The notes beneath the pieces are model-generated. The model had not been told where the DNA came from. It saw nothing but the letters and a program-made list of their open reading frames with translations, and searched no databases. The position numbers and the translations under genes are program-made. Source: Thermoleophilia bacterium (GTDB lineage Bacteria > Actinomycetota > Thermoleophilia > Gaiellales > SKUG01). Taken from it: a stretch of 18,968 nucleotides of DNA. Location: the NCBI GenBank assembly GCA_025964405.1, contig JAOPYW010000196.1:1-18968 (forward strand), in the 5' to 3' direction. Shown piece after piece: positions 15,685 to 18,968 of the stretch; within the stretch, counting starts at the first letter, position 1; the number at the start of each line of letters is the position of its first letter.

Positions 15685-16722
15685 ATGAAGCGTCCGCCTC
15701 GCATCCCCACCTGGGTGATCGCCGTGTTCTCCGCCCTCGTGCTCGGGGGAGCCGTGGCGCTGTTCGTGGCCGGCGGCTCGAAGGATGTGCCTCGCACGAA
15801 GACCGAGGCGAGTGACACCAGCAGCGCCGACGATTCGCAGCTCGTCCTCCCGAAGGACGACGGCGAGGAGTCGAGCGACGCCCGCCGCCGTGGCGAGGCC
15901 GGGCGCGCGCGCATCGACACACCCGAGACCGACGACCAGTCGGATGCCGCCGATGCAGCGTCGACGGCGCTCGCTCCCCTGCGTGGCAGGAAGATCACGC
16001 TCGTCGCCGCCGACGCCCTGACCCCGGCCGTACGCACGCCGAAGGCCACGACCAAGGTCGGCACGGTGGCGGTTCCCTGTGCCCCGCTGACGACCAGCAC
16101 GGCGGCGCGCACCGAGGAGCGTGCCGTACTCGACGTGCTCACCTCGCAGCTGCGCGGTGCGGGCGCGGTCGTCACCCGTCTCGACGACTCGAGCGGCGTG
16201 GCGCCGTGCGGACCCGCACGAGCCGCCCAGTTCGAGCGCGCCGACGTGACAGTGGTGGTCGCCAGTGCGAGCACGCCCAGCGCCCGGGTCGGTGTCGCTG
16301 CAGCGCGAGCGGCCGGCAAGCTCACGCCGGCAGACATCGCCGCCTCGACCAAGCTCGTCGGTTCGCTCGTGGGCACGACGGGCCTCCCGGCCCTCCCGAA
16401 GTCCGAAGGTCCACTGCTGCGGCTGCTCGCATCGTTCGCGGTCGTCGACCTGCCCAAGGGCGGAACGACCGCGTGGATCGTGCTGCCTGCTGCGAGCGAC
16501 GAGGGCGACACGTCGCGCCGACTAGCGGCGGCGCTCGCCGGGTTCGTGGCGGCCAGCGCGCTCCCAGACGCGCCGAGCACTGCGCCGTCGCCCAAGGCTT
16601 CGACCGCGCCCCAGCCGAAGACGACCACTCCGCCGGCCGCGGGGGCACCCTCGAGCACGACCCCCACGACCACCACACCAGCCGAGGGCACCGGCGGTAC
16701 GGACGCCAGCTCCGACGACTGA
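15685..16722 (+). CDS. Single-pass membrane protein with degenerate amidase_3-like outer domain
   Basis: 345 residues from ATG 15685, 7 nt after the metallopeptidase stop. Short basic N-terminus (MKRPPRIPTW), one transmembrane helix at about residues 10-30, an acidic Ser/Asp/Lys-rich linker to about 95, a folded domain at about 100-290, and a Pro/Thr/Ser-rich tail ending in DASSDD. The folded domain follows the order of N-acetylmuramoyl-L-alanine amidase_3: a first strand (GRKITLVAAD), TEERAVLDVLTSQLRGAGAVVTRLDD, a R..QFERADVTVVVAS strand, a central helix, and a late AWIVLPAAS strand with a final helix. The zinc-binding positions are not conserved: no PGHGG after the first strand and no SxHxN after the ADV strand. 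Two Cys (VPCAP, APCGP) may pair. A peptidoglycan-related, non-catalytic role is inference; it could be a different alpha/beta fold. Confidence 0.6.
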   Translation: MKRPPRIPTWVIAVFSALVLGGAVALFVAGGSKDVPRTKTEASDTSSADDSQLVLPKDDGEESSDARRRGEAGRARIDTPETDDQSDAADAASTALAPLRGRKITLVAADALTPAVRTPKATTKVGTVAVPCAPLTTSTAARTEERAVLDVLTSQLRGAGAVVTRLDDSSGVAPCGPARAAQFERADVTVVVASASTPSARVGVAAARAAGKLTPADIAASTKLVGSLVGTTGLPALPKSEGPLLRLLASFAVVDLPKGGTTAWIVLPAASDEGDTSRRLAAALAGFVAASALPDAPSTAPSPKASTAPQPKTTTPPAAGAPSSTTPTTTTPAEGTGGTDASSDD

Positions 16723-16731
16723 CACCCGAGC

Positions 16732-18633
16732 TCAGGCGCTCAGCGCGCTGCGGCCGGAGTCGTCGTCAGTGCTTGCACGGCCTGCATCGGGCCAGACGGC
16801 GAGCACGATCGTCAGGCGCGCACCGCCGCCGTCGCCGCCGTTCGCCACGGCGAGTGAGCCACCCATCGCCTCGACGAGTCGACGCGCCGTGTAGAGGCCC
16901 ATGCCCGCGCCACCGACGTCGGTACGCATGTCGGGGTCGATGCGGAAGAACGGCTCGAACACCGCGTCGTGGGATTCAGCGGGGATGCCGGCCCCGCAGT
17001 CGCTCACCTCGATGTGGACGCGCTGGTCCACCACGCGGGTCGCGACGCGCACGGGTGCCTGGCCGTACTTCACGGCGTTGTCGAGGAGTGAACCGATCAC
17101 GCGCACGAGGGCGCGGCGGTCGGCCCGAGCGTCGGCCGCGTCGTCGATGCCACTGACGTCGACGTCGAGCACGTCGGCCGACTGCATCGCTTCGGCGACC
17201 ACGTCGGGCAGCGGCACGCGGCCGATGCTCACCGCCAGCTTGTCGCGCGCGAGGAGCGAACTCTCGAACAGGGAGTCGACGACGGTATCGAGACGCTCCG
17301 CCTCGTCGAGCACCTGGGCAAGGGCCATGCGGCGCACCTCGGGCGTGAGCTCCAGCGAATCGTCGGCGAGGGTCGCGGCGAACCCGAGGATCGAGGTGAG
17401 CGGGGTGCGCAGCTCGTGCGCGGCCGTCACGAGGAAGTTCTTGCGTGCCTGTTCGATGGAGAGCGCAGGGGTCGCGTCGCGGAACACCTGGAGCACGCCG
17501 CCGTCGGCCATGCGGCGCACGAAGAGCTCAACGACCACCGAGCGGGTGCCATCGCCGATCGGGAGCAGCACGCGCCGACGGCCCGGGGCCTGCTCGAGAC
17601 GGAGGGCGTCGACGGTGGCTGCGGCGGCACCGGGAGTGGTCGTCGGATCCGCGTGGGCCAGCGTGGTGGCGGCAGCGTTCCAGGTGCTGATCTCGCCGTC
17701 GACGGTCCAGGCGCACACCCCGTCCTCGATACCCTCGAGCGTGCGATCGAGCTGGTCGACGCTGTGCTCGAGCGCGCCGATCCGCGCCTGCAGTTCGGAG
17801 GCGAGCTCGTTGAGGCTTCCGGCCACGCGCGCGCCGGCGTCTGCGCCGACCACCGGCAGGCGGGTTCCGAAGTCGCCACCGGCCATGCGTTCGGCCGATA
17901 CCGCGACCGTGCGCAGCATGCGGTTCATCACCAGTGCGATGGCGACGGCGCAGAGCAGGCCGGCTGCGAGCAGCAGGGCGAGCGCCGCGCGCAGCTCCCC
18001 GCCCCGCGCACGGAGGATCATCTCGATCGGGCTCCCGACGACGGTGGCCCGCACCTCGAGCGCGCGCGCGGCGTCGATCGGCGCCACCACCCAACGGCTG
18101 TCGTCGTCGCGCTCCGGACGAGCGTCGACCGTCTCGAGCTGGAGCCGCACGTCGGTGTCGTCGGCCGTGGCGCGGAGGATGCGGTCGTCACCACCTACCT
18201 CGCGCACGGCCACGCCGATCGTGCGCGATCCCTGGTCGAGGAGCAGGTAGGTCGCCGTCGCGCCGTCCTCGGTGCGCTGCGGGGTCGCGTCGCGGAGCTC
18301 CACGACCACGTCGTCTCCGGACTCGCCGGTGATGGCGCCCCACCGTTCGCGGACGTCGTCGCGGATCGCACCTGCGCGGCCTGCGACGACGTCCGCGCGG
18401 AGCTGCCGCTGGTCGACGCTCGCGAGCGCGAAGGCCAGGTCGGCGCGTCGCGACTGGAGACGAGCCGCCCCGAGCGCGGCCGCGTGCTGGAGCTCGGTGT
18501 CGACCTGACGCGTGGAGATGCGTTGCGGCACTGCCAGGAGGATGGCGAGGCCGACCAGGAACGGCAGCAGGGCACTCACGACGCCGACCAGGGCGAGGCG
18601 GGTCGTCAATCCGGGCCGGAAGCGATGCCGCAT
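16732..18633 (-). CDS. Membrane sensor histidine kinase (HAMP-PAS-HisKA-HATPase)
   Basis: 633 residues, read from ATG 18631-18633. The open frame continues upstream, but that part overlaps the preceding gene, and the chosen start sits just before the basic MRHRFRPG and the first membrane helix. Order: helix 1 (about 9-36), extracytoplasmic sensor (37-205, unrecognised), helix 2 (about 215-236), HAMP (about 237-290, ERMAGGDFGTRLP), PAS (about 300-395, LEGIEDGVCAWTVDGEI.TWN), HisKA with phospho-acceptor His406 in AAHELRTPLTSILGF, then the ATPase: N box Asn519 in LLDNAVKYG, G1 Asp545 in SDCGAGIP, F box FEPFFR, and G2 GGAGMGLYTARRLVEAMGGSL. All catalytic boxes are intact, so it should be active. 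No response regulator lies in the window. Likely translated with the upstream gene (7-nt gap). It converges on the amidase-like gene with only 9 nt between stops. Confidence 0.9.
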   Translation of the reverse strand: MRHRFRPGLTTRLALVGVVSALLPFLVGLAILLAVPQRISTRQVDTELQHAAALGAARLQSRRADLAFALASVDQRQLRADVVAGRAGAIRDDVRERWGAITGESGDDVVVELRDATPQRTEDGATATYLLLDQGSRTIGVAVREVGGDDRILRATADDTDVRLQLETVDARPERDDDSRWVVAPIDAARALEVRATVVGSPIEMILRARGGELRAALALLLAAGLLCAVAIALVMNRMLRTVAVSAERMAGGDFGTRLPVVGADAGARVAGSLNELASELQARIGALEHSVDQLDRTLEGIEDGVCAWTVDGEISTWNAAATTLAHADPTTTPGAAAATVDALRLEQAPGRRRVLLPIGDGTRSVVVELFVRRMADGGVLQVFRDATPALSIEQARKNFLVTAAHELRTPLTSILGFAATLADDSLELTPEVRRMALAQVLDEAERLDTVVDSLFESSLLARDKLAVSIGRVPLPDVVAEAMQSADVLDVDVSGIDDAADARADRRALVRVIGSLLDNAVKYGQAPVRVATRVVDQRVHIEVSDCGAGIPAESHDAVFEPFFRIDPDMRTDVGGAGMGLYTARRLVEAMGGSLAVANGGDGGGARLTIVLAVWPDAGRASTDDDSGRSALSA

Positions 18634-18640
18634 CAGCAGG

Positions 18641-18968
18641 TCATCCGCCGCCGAGGAGTCCCACGCTGATGCCACCCAGGGTGACCTGCACGCCGCCGCC
18701 GGCGGCGGTTCCGATCGCGAGGGGCGAGGCCGGTGCCGCACCAGCGGCAGTCGGCGCGGCGCTCACCGAGAGCACGGACGTGCCACCGAGGTTCACCCCG
18801 GCGCCGACACCTGCGCTCGGATCGATCGTGACGCCGACGTTCGCATCTCCGACTCCGGCCTCGGCCGCGGCGCCATTTCCGGCGGCGATGCCGGCACCTG
18901 CGCCGCCGGTGGCGGGCGCCGGGGTCGCCGGCACGTGCACCGGCGCAGTCGCGCCGCCCGTGCCGGTC
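18641..18968 (-). CDS. Gly/Ala-rich protein of unknown function (C-terminal part; start outside window)
   Basis: The frame is open from the right window edge to TGA at 18641-18643, giving about 108 residues; a GTG at 18938-18940 is possible but the frame continues past it. Composition is mostly Gly, Ala, Val, Pro and Thr, with a Pro/Thr/Ala segment followed by hydrophobic beta-like stretches (NVGVTIDP, GAGVNLGGTSVLSV, VQVTLGGISVGLLGGG). No Cys and few charged residues. Third codon positions are strongly G/C, consistent with coding. Such composition fits a secreted or surface protein, which is inference. It stops 7 nt before the kinase start, so the two are probably co-transcribed. Confidence 0.55.
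   Translation of the reverse strand, partial: TGTGGATAPVHVPATPAPATGGAGAGIAAGNGAAAEAGVGDANVGVTIDPSAGVGAGVNLGGTSVLSVSAAPTAAGAAPASPLAIGTAAGGGVQVTLGGISVGLLGGG

Noticed and set aside
18634..18741. Longer N-terminus of the histidine kinase from 18741
   Set aside because: It would overlap the upstream gene and adds an Arg/Pro/Ser-rich segment before the natural basic residues and first membrane helix.

Overview
The window is GC-rich throughout, with strong G/C bias at third codon positions, GTG as well as ATG starts, and Ala/Thr/Gly/Asp-rich proteins. Gene content (DUF3105 protein, Xi-class hydroquinone reductase homologue, giant secreted Ig-repeat protein with an Rhs/DNRLRE-style N-terminal domain, HAMP-PAS histidine kinase) points to an actinomycetote. 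A deep-branching soil lineage such as Thermoleophilia is possible, but the sequence alone does not prove it. No rRNA, tRNA, CRISPR array, insertion sequence or phage gene is visible.

Layout. (1) 1-1634: the 3' part of an extracytoplasmic DUF3105 gene, then a complete glutathionyl-hydroquinone-reductase-like gene, both on +. (2) 1782-13229: one gene on + fills about 60% of the window. It encodes a secreted protein of about 3815 residues: signal peptide, an Rhs/DNRLRE-type N-terminal domain, a PA14 domain, about 28 Ig/FN3-like modules of four recognisable types in an ordered pattern, and a C-terminal jelly-roll-like domain. No sortase or other anchor is seen. (3) 13404-16722: a tight three-gene unit on + (gaps of 3 and 7 nt): a RimK-like ATP-grasp protein with an altered metal-binding motif, a HEXXH gluzincin-like metallopeptidase, and a single-pass membrane protein whose outer domain resembles a catalytically dead amidase_3 fold. 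A structured leader precedes it. (4) 16732-18968, on -: a HAMP-PAS-HisKA-HATPase sensor kinase, and upstream of it the end of a Gly/Ala-rich protein that runs off the window. The kinase converges with region 3, with 9 nt between stop codons.

How the genes may work together. Much of the window concerns the cell envelope: a giant secreted adhesin or matrix protein, a membrane-anchored amidase-like protein, an extracytoplasmic DUF3105 protein and a sensor kinase. The most system-like candidate is the ATP-grasp / metallopeptidase / pseudo-amidase unit, which I cannot match to a described pathway. The most striking object is the giant protein: its modules form a regular higher-order pattern, with paired cysteines in particular module types, two folded domains nested inside Ig modules, a duplicated three-module block and a single embedded calcium-loop motif.
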